Of a DNA stretch of 64,000 nt, positions 10,990 through 22,338 are shown piece by piece. Every line of letters begins with the position of its first letter. The stretch's first letter is position 1. The stretch spans positions 294,234,982-294,298,981 of the forward strand of contig NC_089490.1 of assembly GCF_036850765.1 (NCBI RefSeq). The letters run 5' to 3'. The translations under genes were made by a program, and so were the position numbers. Source of the DNA: Saccopteryx bilineata (Eukaryota > Chordata > Mammalia > Chiroptera > Emballonuridae). The notes beneath the pieces are model-generated. The model searched no databases and had not been told where the DNA came from. It worked only from the letters and a program-made list of their open reading frames with translations.

Positions 10990-11698
10990 GATAGAGAGGC
11001 ATAGATAGTGATGAAGGGAGACTTGAATTGGGGTGGTGAATACACAGTGCAATATACAGATGGTTTGTATTGTAGAGTTGTACACCTGAAACTGATAGGG
11101 GGGAAATCAAGAGTTAAAATTTCAGCTTGCGTAATGCTGTCTTTGCTTATATGGTCAGCAGGCTTAATGGTAGAGACTTTGTTCCAGGAGCTGGAATGCC
11201 TGAGCAGGACTGCACAATTTAACTAGATCTGCTAGTAGTCCACTTTTGTGATAAGAGATCTGCCAGCATCCACCTTTGTGCCTCAGGGGACTGCAAGTAG
11301 TTCACTTTTTTGCCCCTGGGTCACAAGCAAAGTCTTTGTGCTCAAAAGACCCAACAACACCCACTGACTATGATCCAATTAACTTTGGCTATGATCTGAT
11401 GAAAGCTCCCTTGAAATTACAAATCCCTTATCTACCCTTTTCTTTCCCTTGTAAAAAGGTTTTCTCAGGATAGAGGGTTAAGATGTCTTGGCTGTGGGAA
11501 CATAATCGCCTTCTCCTCATATGGTTGGCCATCTGAATAAAGAACCCATAATTATTCAATCCCTGTCTCTACTTATCTGGCTGAAGTGGTGACAGGCAGC
11601 ACAAATGCCTATATTTCTGGTTTCAAAGGGTCTATAATTTTATTAACTAAAGTTACCCCAATGAATTTAATTTAAAAAATTAAAAAGAAAATAATTAA
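10990..11698 (+). mobile_element. L1 3'UTR fragment, split by an LTR-like insert
   Basis: The segment 10,995-11,097 (gatgaagggagacttgaatt ... gtacacctgaaac) and the segment 11,628-11,695 (tctataattttattaac ... ttaccccaatgaatttaat) are the two halves of a typical non-primate L1 3'UTR ending in an A-rich tail. The 530 bp between them are foreign to the L1. Upstream sequence to about 10,660 may be more of the same L1 but is too diverged to assign. Confidence 0.65.
11101..11626 (+). mobile_element. Probable solo retroviral LTR inside L1 3'UTR
   Basis: It splits an L1 3'UTR cleanly and has an AATAAA at 11,536-11,541 about 90 bp before its 3' boundary, as in the R/U5 part of an LTR. The right end reads ggtttca. 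The left boundary is unclear within a run of G, so TG...CA ends and a target duplication could not be established (aggg occurs at both edges). It is unrelated by eye to the cluster LTRs A-I. Confidence 0.5.
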
Positions 11699-11699
11699 G

Positions 11700-12061
11700 T
11701 AAATTTCTCCAGAAATTAAGGATACATATTTCTAGATTGAAAGTTTGAAACAATTTTTCAAAAGTTTAGCATACTAAATGAAGACAAACCAAAATACAGT
11801 AAGGTTTGCAAGAATACAAAGCAGAGAAATCTATACTTAGATACCTATGTGTTGCAAAATGAAGAATAAGTTATGAAAAGGAGAATAACTCAAGAAATTT
11901 GCTTACTATTATTTCTTTTTAAATAAACTATTGAATAATGTACTTCAGTAAAAAAAAAAAGAAAAAGAAAAAAAAAAAAAAAAGATACTCTAATCCAGTG
12001 GCTCTAAAACTGTAATTCCTAGACCAGTATCCTCAACATTAAATTGGAACATTTTAAAAAT
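11700..12061. other. Anonymous AT-rich sequence with A-rich run
   Basis: Holds an A-rich run at about 11,950-11,983. No gene or named repeat seen. Confidence 0.4.
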
Positions 12062-12344
12062 AAAAATTCCTGCCTGACCAGGCAGTGACCCAGTGGAGAG
12101 AGTGCCATCCTGAGATGCAGAGGAACAGGTTTGAAACTCTGGGGTCACCAGCTTGAGCATGGGCTCATTAAGCTTGAACAAAGTGTTGCTGGCTTGGGTG
12201 TGGGATCATAGACATGATCCCATGGTGACTGACTTGAGCCCAAAGGTCACTGGCTTGAAGCCCAAGGTCACTGGCTAGAGCAAGGGATCACTGGCTTGAC
12301 TGTAGCCCCCTGATCGAGGCACATATGAGAAAGCAATTAATGAA

Positions 12345-13741
12345 TGTATGGTCAGTAGCCACGACCACCATCACAGCCGCCTGGCCCATGCAGGTTCGCA
12401 TTTGATTCAGACAGACAGTAATGAAATACGGGAGCCAATAACTGGTGGGCCATTACCTTTAATCTTAGCTCATACCTGGCAGGTGAGAAATATACACAGT
12501 GGGAAAACTCTTCCCTTTTCATTCAGGGCTCCCGAAGCCACTATTCATCCCAGTATTCCTAGAATCAAAGGTTTCTAGCTCACCAGCCTTATTCACCTCT
12601 GTTCCCCATGTTGGGCAGATAAAATATATTATGCTCACTTTGTTAAAGATGGTACTGCCCACATGAGGCCGTTGCCCAGGTGATATTAATGTGTGTTGAG
12701 AATCCTTGTAGCCTGGTGCTTGGTTTTGGGATTAGGCCTTTCCCACCCTTTTTGATGTGGGGTGGTACAATCCAATCATGCCTCAGAGAAGTGACTTTGT
12801 ATTAGAGACTTCCCTATTTTGTATATTGGATTAGAGATTGTGAAGCTACAATATAAAATGGGGGCAGAACGAGAGTTTGTGCTCTTGGTTCCTGAGATTA
12901 TCATTAGAAGAGAGAGCAGAGGAGAGCAGAGAAAGGCCACGTGGAGGAGGCCAGGAGAAGCAGCCAAGATGGCGGAGTGCTGAGTGAGATGCCAGTTTGT
13001 GTAGAGTTTGTATCTGGGATAAGGAAGGAGATGGGAAACTGAGGAGAATAAGGCTGGTGAGCTAGAAACCTTTGATTCTAGGAAACTCGGATAAGTCAGT
13101 GGCTTTGTGAGCACTGAATGTGAGTGGGTTTTGGAGCCCAGTGTGTGTTTTTACTTGCCTGCCGGGTGCAAGCTAGAATTAAAGACTATGGCCCACCAGT
13201 TTTTGGCTTTGTTGTTTCTTTACCGACTGTCCGAATCCAATGCGAACCTGCATGGGCCGGGCTGCTGTGATAGTGGCTCTGGCCGTGGCTCCTGGCTTTA
13301 CACCCCATCTCCTTCTCTCTGCACAAACTCTGTACAAATTGGCTTCTCCTTTAGTACTCTGCCATTTTGGCTGCCTCTCCCCTGCAAACTAATTTCAGCA
13401 ACCAAGAGAGAGCCCCTAGTCTCCTTTATTTTATAGTGTAGAAATTAAAACCTTTAAGCCAATTTACAAATAAGGAAGTCTCTGATACAAAGCCACTTAT
13501 CTGAGGCATAAATGGGATTCCTCATAAGAGTGCACCACCCCACATCAAACAACAATCAAGAGTGTGGGGAAAGGCTTAGTGTTGAGAAGATCTTAGTATT
13601 AAAAGGGTGGGAAAGGCTTAGTCTTAAAACTAAGCCTTAGGCTATATGGATCCTGCCTGCTTATAGCCTGTTCCCCACACCCAATGCAAACTATAAGTGA
13701 GCAAACATATATATCATATTTACAAACTTATTTGAGCTACA
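12345..13741 (-). mobile_element. Solo LTR, copy G (head type 2), inside a SINE and split by copy H
   Basis: Occupies 12,345-12,608 and 13,303-13,741. The 5-bp duplication atgaa flanks it perfectly at 12,340-12,344 and 13,742-13,746, both inside the SINE. On the minus strand the head is tgtagctcaaataagtttg, with the type 2 gatatatatgtttgctc continuation. The 3' end is degraded (actgaccataca instead of actggctttaca). A short internal duplication of the gggaaaggcttag block occurs near 13,574-13,620. Confidence 0.88.
12609..13302 (+). mobile_element. Solo LTR, copy H (head type 1), inside copy G
   Basis: Begins tgttgggcagataaaatata and ends tcctggctttaca. A perfect 5-bp duplication, cccca, flanks it at 12,604-12,608 and 13,303-13,307. 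TATAAAA is at 12,852-12,858; the poly(A) signal is the weaker attaaa near 13,180. A cagccaagatggcggagtgc block at 12,961-12,980 holds a YY1-type core. Its orientation is opposite to that of its host copy G. Confidence 0.92.
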
Positions 13742-14415
13742 ATGAACAACTAAGGATCCCCAATGAAGAATTGATGCTTCTCATCTCTCTCTCTCTTCTT
13801 GTCTATCTGTCCCTATCTGTCTCTCTGGCAAAAAAATAAATTTAAAAAAAAAATCCTGGGCCATACCCTACACATAATGAATCAGAAATTTACGGGTTTA
13901 GGCCCAACATTATAGCTTATAAAAAGCCACAGATGACTTCTGATTTCTAGTCTAGCATATAATGAGAAAAGAATTGTCATCCCATCCTGACAAAAGAAAA
14001 AAAGCTAAACAAACTTAAAATCAGCCATTCTTCTTACATCTAACAGAAAATTGAAATCACAGTGCAAACAGCTGTGCCCCAAAATGGAGAAATATAAATA
14101 TAGAGAGACTCATGGTAGCCCAGAAACTTAAATCTCAGCTGCAATCAGTAATGAGGGAGAAAAACAAACTACAATTGAGAAATTATTGGAGTTTCTATAT
14201 GAACTAGTTTGCAGAGTTAAAAACTCCAAAGTTAACCAGAATGAGGGGGTAAAATAAACAAAATTTTGGGGATTTTTCTTCAACCTTCACTGCAGAACTT
14301 GGCGGATTGGAGAAAAGTCCCCATATGGTTCCAGCAGGGGAAGGAAGTGAAAAGAAAGTAAAGTTCCCATTTTGAAATATGCTAATGGAATTCTAGTCTT
14401 AAGAAGCCTTGTCTA

Positions 14416-14820
14416 GCCCTGGCCGGTTAGCTCAGCGGTAGAGCGTCGGCCTGGCATGCGGGGGACCTGGGGTTCGATTCCCGGCCAGGGCACATAGGAG
14501 AAGCGTCCATTTGCTTCTCCACCCCCACCCCCTCCTTCCTCTCTGTCTCTCTCTTCCCCTCCCGCAGCCAAGGCTCCATTGGAGCAAAGATGGCCCGGGC
14601 GCTGGGGATGGCTCCTTGGCCTCTGCCCCAGGTGCTAGAGTGGCTCTGGTCGCGGCAGAGCGATGCCCCGGAGGAGTAGAGCATCGCCCCCTGGTGGGCA
14701 GAGCGTTGCCTCTGGTGGGTGTGCCGGGTGGATCCCGGTCGGGCGCATGAGGGAGTCTGTCTGACTGTCTCTCCCCGTTTCCAGCTTCAGAAAAATAAAA
14801 ATAAAAATAAATAATAAAAA
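14416..14820 (+). mobile_element. Type I tRNA-derived SINE (young copy)
   Basis: Box A-like tagctcagcggtagagcg and box B-like ggttcgattcc, the standard GC-rich body and an A-rich tail. The 15-bp duplication aagaagccttgtcta is perfect at 14,401-14,415 and 14,821-14,835, and the body differs little from the copies at 27,905 and 37,454. Overlapping open frames are artefacts of the GC-rich body. Confidence 0.96.
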
Positions 14821-15334
14821 AAGAAGCCTTGTCTATAAAGAACACTATTTTATTATCGCCTAAGCAATGTGGGGGAAGAAAAATACCTAATTCTGGCTCA
14901 CTATAGGTTTCCTCCTGGCAGAAGGAAATACCAACCTCCTTCTCTAGCCTTCCTCTCTCACCTCAAAAAAAGGAGGGAAAACTGAGAAGCATCTGTTCAG
15001 GTTATAACCCAGGGCATAGGCACAATAAAAGTCCGAGACCCAATAATAGGACTATAGCATGCTTCCCACCCCATACCTAACAACCACATCAACAGGGCTA
15101 CTGTATAATAACAACAAGTACAACTGAAAGAACTGCACATCTTAGACCCCATTTAAAAGAAGCCTTTGGGAAAATCCAAAGATAAAACAATAAGGGAAAT
15201 AAAACAAGGACACAGGTGTTAGCCTCTGACACCTACAGAAATATTGAAATTTTCTCAAAAAGAATAAAAATGATAGACAGAAACTCAAGGCTACACAGAC
15301 AAAGGAAGAGTATTGCAGAATAAATAAATGAAGT

Positions 15335-16031
15335 TGTAAAGCAGTGACCATGGCTACCATCACAGTGCCTGGCCCATGCATGTTCGCATTGGATTCGGAC
15401 AGTCGGTAAAGAAACAAAGGAGCTAAAAACTGGTGGGCCATCATCTTTAATCCTAGCTTGCACCCGGCGGGCAAGTAAAAACACACACTGGGCTCCAAAA
15501 CCCACTCACATTCAGTGCTCACAAAGCTATTGACTTATCCGAGTTTCCTAGAATCAAAGGTTTCTACCTGACCAGACTTATTCACCTCTGTTCCCCATCT
15601 CCTTCCTTCTCCCTGCACAAACTCTGCACAAACTGGCTTCTCACTCAACACTCGCCATTTTGGCTGCTTCTCCTGGCCTCCTCCATGTGGCCTTTCTCTG
15701 CTCTCCTCTCTAATAATAATCTCAGGAATCAAGAGAGCAAACTCCTGTTCTGCCCCCATTTTATAGTGTAAAAATCAAAACCTTTAATCCAATATACAAA
15801 ATAGGAAAGTCTCTAATACAAAGTCACATATCTGAATCATGATTGGATTGTACCACCCCATATCAAAAAGGATGGGAAAGGCTTAGTCCTAAAACCAAGC
15901 CCCAGGCTACAAGGATTCTGCCTGCCCACAGCCTGCACCCAACACACATTAATATCACCTGGGTGATGAGCCTCTACGTGGGCAGTGCCATCTTTAACAA
16001 AATGAGCATAATATATTTTATCTGCCCAACA
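15335..16031 (-). mobile_element. Solo LTR, copy I (head type 1)
   Basis: On the minus strand it begins tgttgggcagataaaatata and ends in gctttaca. The 5-bp duplication gaagt is perfect at 15,330-15,334 and 16,032-16,036. Close to copy A in sequence and orientation. It sits inside the old L1. Confidence 0.93.
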
Positions 16032-17705
16032 GAAGTCAAGATACAATCTTTTATTTTTTTAATTTTTTAATTGAACTAAAAGAAAATAGTTTGTTCAGAA
16101 TAATCATAGAAGTTATGTATTCAGGGATTTTAGGTTATGGGTAAGTGAGCAATGAATTGTATCACTGTGTAAATCACAGGAGAGGCAATAGGTGAATTCT
16201 CTGTTGTAAGAAACTTGAACCTCCCATCAAGTTATATAGTGTTATTTGCAAGTGTACATGGATTAATTGACAAGGCATATTGTATACTCAAGGATAACCA
16301 CTAAAAGAAAGTTTTAAAAAATCAAGAAAAAGATATAATTTATATAATAGAAAAATAGAATTATATAAAATGCTTATGTAAAATAAGAGAAAGCAGAAAA
16401 AACGTGGAAAAAAAATAACAGAAACAAGAAGCACTGTAACATAGTAGATATTCCAATCTTATCAATAGTAACTTAAATATCAATGATATATATGTATCAA
16501 TTAAAGGATAGAGAGAGACTGTAGTGTTAACAAAAAATAAGATCCAACTACATGTTGTCAGCAAGAAGCCCACTTTAAACATAGATACACAGATAGATTA
16601 AACTAAAGGCCAGAGAAGGATACACCAACTCAATACTAATCAAAAGAAAGATGGAAGAGTTAATTTCTGACAAAGTGACTTAAAAGCAAGGAAAGGTATC
16701 AGAGATAAAGGGGAGTATTACATAACAACAAAGGCCTCATTCTCAAAAAGGACATAGCAAATCTTAATGTACAAGTGCCTAACAACAGTGTCAAAATATG
16801 TGAGACAAAAATTAAGAACCACAAGGAAATATACGTGAGTCCACTATTACAGTTAGAAACTTCAAAAGTGCTCTATTGGTAGTTAAAATATCCAGCAAGC
16901 AGATAAATCAGTCAAATCATAGTTGAACTGAAGGGTATTATCAATTAACTGGATTAATTAACATTTAGAGAATACTTCATCCAACTACATATTCTTTGCA
17001 AGCTCATATGGAAAATTTACCAAGATAGACCACATTCTTTGCCATAAAATACACCTTAAATTTAAAAGAATAGAAGTCTTAGTAAGTGTGCTCTCAGACC
17101 TCAAAGGAATTAAACTAAAAATCAATAACAGAAAAAATAGCTGAAAACTTCCAAAATATTTGCAGATTAAACTACACATTTCTAAATAACACATGGGCTG
17201 AAGAAGAAATCTCAAGATAAATTTTAAAATACTTCAAACCAAATGAAAATAAAAATATAACCTTCCTAATTTGTGGGATGCAGTAAATTTATAGTATTGA
17301 ATGAATGAAAATATTAAAAAGAAGAACTCTAAAATTAATAACCTAAACTTCCACTTTCTAGAAAAAAAAGAAGAGCAAATTAAAATCAACTAAGCATAAG
17401 GAAAGAAATAAAAATCCCTGAAACCAAAAGTTGGTTCTTGAACATGATGTAAACTACTAAGCCTGCAGCCATATAAATTAAGAAGAGAGAAGATGCAAAT
17501 GACTAATATCAGAAGTGAAAAGGGGATCCATTCTACTGGTGCCATAGATATTAAATAGATAATAAAAGAATATTATGAACAATGCTGTGTCTCCTAATTT
17601 GATGACCTAGATTAAATGGAGTATTCTTTGAAAGACACTATTAGCCAAAACTGACACCAGGAGAAATAGATAAATTGAATAGGCCTCACTATATTAAATA
17701 ACTTT

Positions 17706-17868
17706 TTAAAAGATTTTATTTATTAATTTTACAGGAAAGGAGAGTGAGAAGTATCAACTCATAGTTGCATCACTTTAGTTATTCATTGACTGCTTGCTGT
17801 ATGTGCCTTGATTAGGCAAAGCCAGGATTTCAATCTATAACCTTCCAAAGCTAAAAGCACTAGTTCCA
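17706..17868 (-). mobile_element. Old bat-type tRNA SINE remnant
   Basis: Starts with ttttatttattaattttaca and contains attcattgactgcttgctgt, the reverse-complement layout of an older SINE type also seen at 59.6-59.9 kb. The tRNA-like end is degraded beyond recognition. Confidence 0.5.
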
Positions 17869-20800
17869 AATTAATTCACCCTATGAATGTATGCATGCAA
17901 GTATATTTGTGAGTATATATATATATGTAAAGTGCTTTGTAAAAAGTACCACTGTTCTTTTTTTTCATTATTTTTATTTGGGGGACAACATAATGTTTTG
18001 GGAAAGTCTTTGGAATCAAAGACCAGGCCTCCCAAACTGATTTTAGCACTCCCAATTTGTGATTGTGAGTAATTTAGATTACATGAGTTCATATCATCCT
18101 GTATTAGATGAAAGTAAAACTAGTTCCCCACTAGTTGGGCTATTTCTGGATCCATCTCGACCTATCATTCAATCTGTTTTGGAATCTGATATTCTCTAAA
18201 CTGATGGATTACGTTTTGTCAAGTTCTCAAGCTCATTCGCCATTGAAGTATTCAGAGGATTTATATCATTCCTGTTTTTCTGAGAATTCTTGGAAATATA
18301 AATGAGCATTCTCAAATGATTTCTTCAAATGGCAAATTATTTATAGTGGGTCACCAGATATTAGGGCTTAATCCATTCTATTTAACTTAATAAATTTCCT
18401 GGATATACCAGAATGCTATCTTTCACAGTAGTGGCTAAAACTGCATGGCTAACTCCACAGTAAAAAAATAATACCTTTGACATAATTTATATTTTAGATA
18501 TCTGGGGAAAATATGTATTTGTGTTGAAGACAAATTGATTTCCTTTTTTAGTGATAAGTGGCTTGAATCAATCTGACTAGCTGAACCCTGAAAGGGAAAT
18601 TTCATTATTATGTGTTGTTTTCACCTATAAACTAAATGTTTCTAAAACTAAGTTTTGAAAACAAAGCCTCAGGAGAAAATATAACTTAATGGATTTTCAG
18701 ATATTTTTGCTTTCTTTTTATTGTTTTAGCTTTTAGAAGTGAATCAAAAATTGAATAAGAAATGGCCAACTATCTTTATTTAAATTTATAAACATTTATG
18801 TTTAAAAATTTGATTTTGGTTTTAAACAGCTTAAGGAAGCTGTCATTTATAATAACAAAGTTGCCACTCAATGTCCTAAATAGCATCACACCATATAACT
18901 TAGAAAATAAAATAACGTTAAAAGTCATCTGGAGGCAATAAACCATGGCCTTGCCACTGCTATTTTTTAAGGCTTGATTTTTATCATTTACATGTAGCTA
19001 TTGTAAATTAACTGGTTTTAGTATCAAATTGCTATCCTGACATCAGCCTCATCAAATTTTTCATTTTGAATAGTTATTCTTGTCTGTGTCCTCAGTTCTT
19101 AGAACATGATGAATAGTAGATATTAAATAAATTTAGATTGAATACGATTTTTTTACATCTTGCCCTGATCTCTAAATCTTGTTTTAAAAAACTTATTTTA
19201 TTCATTTCCAATTCTCTTTGTAGTGGTATTTATTTAAAACAACAACACTAACAAAATAATGAAATTTGTACCTCAAATGATATGTTCCATTCTGTTCTAA
19301 GACTAGATTGTCTTGGAGATAAAGAAGCCTTAATGCTTTTATATAACATGCCTTTGAGAAATCTCGAGATTTGTTCAAAAATGATATATTTCATTTTTTG
19401 TGCATATAATTTTATCATTCCATGGAGCCTAGATAGAGTTACTCAAGTTCCCAGTTATTTCACATGGGTCTAATTCCATTCCATTCTTGGCCTGTGTCAA
19501 TTAATTTTCTTTTCTCAGATAATAAATTTACACTCTATTCCTCTTTTGAGCAGTTAGACATTTTCAGTATGGAATATTCCATTAAAATGAAGTGACGAAT
19601 TGCCCTGGAGCACACAAATTTTCAAAGACTGTTTGGTCTGATAATAGAGTTTAGTCTTAGTAGTTTCTTTCCAAAAGTAAAACACATACACAAAAGACAT
19701 TATTTCTTTTCTGCATTCACAAGCTATATATAATTTAAAGTGATGTCATTGTTCCACAAATATAGCTAGGTTTCAAAATGATTGATTAAATTCTGTTTAA
19801 AATTTTGCACAGAAGTATGGTGTATAAGCACATTTTATATTCCTGTGTGCGAGAGCTAGTTTTCTAAATCATACACCATTGTCATGAGCATGTTCATCTT
19901 CTATACAGAACACACCGAGTAAAAAGAAGATCAAGTTTGCACATTTGGGATATAAATTTTTGAGATTACTGCAGTTGGGACTATATATCTCTCTTGTACT
20001 AGAGACTCTAAATCTTGGTATTTTTGCCAGTTTTGTGCTATTAAGATTTATGCTACTCTACACTTTGATTATATTCAGCAGCTAAGTGTTATTTATCCTT
20101 TATCATGACTTTTTCTGCAATTGTTTTTAAAACATCAATAAGGTTTTAAGCATAATTATAGTAAAATTCTGTCTCATAATAACCCAGAATGAGAAAAATC
20201 ACAGATAGAACTTCACACACATATACACCCATTTTTCAAACATATAGTTAGGCAGCATTTTGTAATAGTGACTAACTTGACTAACTTCAACTTGCCATTT
20301 GGAAATTGAATTTGATGCTAATTCTCACAAGAATACTTACAAATTACATACTTATATTTACAGATGTTACAAGTTATTTAACCATTTAGTGTATTAGATT
20401 CCTTTTAATTTCTAATTGTCACAGTAGAAATATCTGTCCTTTCTCCTATAAAAAGTGGTTATTATACCAAAAGTATGTAAAGTTTATAAAAGCAATTAGT
20501 ACATTTAGAAGTTTTCTAATATTTTTATTATTATATCCCTACTAGCCCACTTTATATTAAGTATGATTTTTATAGAAAATTGTTTAAAATGATATTACAC
20601 AAATGATAGAACTTTTGATGTCCATTTATAATATAATGGCTAAAAACCATATAGAACAAAATGTAATGCACTGTAACATATGGGAGTCCTCTCTAATAGA
20701 GCTGTGTACAGTAACTTGTAGTATGATGCTGGTGTTTTCATTTTTCTTTTATTTTTCAGTTTCTTCATTTGTAAATTGAAACTGTTGGTCAATGAGATTT

Positions 20801-21185
20801 CTGGGTTTTTTTCTAGCTTGTATCTTGATATTAAATTTAATTAAGAAATATGTAGAGTTGAGTATACCATAGATTAGATTTAAGCTTAAGACTGAAATCT
20901 AATCATCTTTTTAAATGATGAAAATAATTGGGTGAAACTGAAAAAATGTAGAGTCTAATGAAGGAAAAGCTGCATAGCATTAGGAAAAGAGCTAAGGACA
21001 GTAGCTGTCAAATGGATAAAGGCTTAAAACAACATAGTAATGTTTAAGAATCCTCAAAATAATACTATAAAACTATTACATTCACTGCCATGATGTTTGA
21101 TAAATATAATTGGCAGTTTGGAAAATTTCCCTAACCTAAATTCGAGACCTTCTTTCAGGTCAACAAAACCATAATTTGTAAAACT
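17869..21185. other. Repeat-poor AT-rich intergenic or intronic sequence
   Basis: More than 3 kb without a repeat I can name. No open frame exceeds 75 codons and none has a domain. No tRNA-like fold or CpG-rich stretch. It may hold unique sequence of an intron or gene desert. Confidence 0.5.
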
Positions 21186-21186
21186 T

Positions 21187-21366
21187 TTTTGTTAAGATTT
21201 TATTGATTGATTTTAGAGATAGAAAAAAACAAAAAGAAAAGTGGGAGGGAGGAGAGGAAAGCATCAATTTGTATGTTCCTTGACCAGGCAAGCCCAGGGT
21301 TTTGAACTGGGGACCTCAGCATTCCAGGTCAACTCCCTATCCACTATGCCACCACAGGTCAAGCCT
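21187..21366 (-). mobile_element. Old tRNA-derived SINE
   Basis: Reverse-strand order: T-rich start, ttttattgattgattttaga, a purine-rich stretch, ttccttgaccaggcaagccc, ttttgaactggggacc (box B region) and ctatccactatgccaccaca (box A region). Diverged. Confidence 0.7.
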
Positions 21367-21968
21367 GAAAATCATTTTAAAGACGTATAGCAAAATATTT
21401 TCAACAAGTTATTTATCATTTATTAATTCATAATCCATGTTTCAGAGATCTCACAGTGAATTCTGAAGGTCTATAAGGTAGTCTCTTGATTCAAAGAACT
21501 AATATTACTCTCAATGAGCAAGGATAGGGAAGGCCCGTTAAAGGAATCACTTTAACAACCTATGGTGACACAGTACTTGTGAAAAAACAATACTGAATTT
21601 ACATTAGAATTTATTTTTCTCAAAGTGCAAAACTTGAATTTTGAAAAATATTAGGTAAAATCCAAAAGAATTTTGTGCTCCATATTTCATAAGAAATAAA
21701 AGCCTGATAATATGAGTTATGTTTGATAACAAGAATCCACTCCATAAACAATCGTACACAGTTCTACATCCTGTGTACATGTTATTTTTGACCTTTATTT
21801 CTATCATCATTCCATCTTTTTATGACTAAGAAGCATGGACAATGTGAACATCAGAGCACACACTTGCTGCCAAGTGTCTCCAGAGAGAATCTGGGGCAGC
21901 TGGAGACACACAGGGTGCTGCTTCACTAGGAAACAGTCTAGAAATCTACGGAGACCTGGAATAAAACA

Positions 21969-21985
21969 TACACACACACACACAC
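21969..21985. repeat. Short (AC)n microsatellite
   Basis: About eight AC units directly before the SINE at 22,004. Confidence 0.9.
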
Positions 21986-22003
21986 CCTGCATTAAGTGAT
22001 ACA

Positions 22004-22338
22004 TTTTTTTTTTTAAACAGGGACAGAGAGAGAGTCAGAGAGAGGGATAGATAGGGACAGACAGTCAGAAACAGAGAGAGATGAGAAGCATCAATCATCA
22101 GTTTTTTGTTGCGACACCTTAGTTGTTCATTGATTGCTTTCTCATTTGTGCCTTGACCGTGGGCCTTCAGCAGACCGAGTAACCCCTTGCTCAAGCCAGC
22201 AACCTTGGGTCCAAGCTGGTGAGCTTTTTTCTCAAGCCAGATGAACCCGCGCTCAAGGTGGTGACCTCGGGGACTCAAACCTGGGTCCTCTGCATCCCAG
22301 TCCGACGCTCTATCCACTGTGCCACCACCTGGTTAGGC
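22004..22338 (-). mobile_element. Type II tRNA-derived SINE
   Basis: Reverse complement of the type II layout: T-run, gagatgagaagcatcaat, ttagttgttcattgattgct, tggtgacctcggggactcaa, gacgctctatccactgtgcc. The 10-bp duplication aagtgataca flanks it at 21,994-22,003 and 22,339-22,348. Confidence 0.93.

Larger units (their letters stand above)
12073..13852 (+). mobile_element. Type II tRNA-derived SINE, split by LTRs G and H
   Basis: The head cctgaccaggcagtgaccca is at 12,073; the body ends at 12,344 in aaagcaattaatgaa and resumes at 13,742 in atgaacaactaaggat, closing with the tgcttctcatctctctctct end and an A-rich tail. Flanks aaaaattcctg (12,062) and aaaaaatcctg (about 13,848) look like its target duplication. 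The body carries repeated ggtcactggcttga units, a longer variant than the 360-bp copy at 30,132. The interruption is LTR G. Confidence 0.88.
13880..17695 (+). mobile_element. Old L1 (5' region to reverse-transcriptase start), interrupted
   Basis: The best part is 16,266-17,695, which follows the old mammalian L1 ORF2 nucleotide order: acaagtgcctaacaacagtg, attacagttagaaacttc, ctcatatggaaaatttacca, gatagaccacattctttgcc, ttgtgggatgcagtaaattt, ctgacaccaggagaaataga. This covers the endonuclease and the start of the reverse transcriptase, full of stops and frameshifts. The stretch 13,880-15,330 resembles old L1 5'UTR/ORF1 sequence but less clearly. A SINE (14,416) and LTR I (15,335) interrupt it. 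Ends are approximate. Confidence 0.6.

Noticed and set aside
14416..14500. tRNA-like box A and box B, as if a tRNA gene
   Set aside because: The match is the tRNA-derived head of a SINE with a body, A-rich tail and target duplication; no mature tRNA fold or terminator. The same holds for the other SINE heads.
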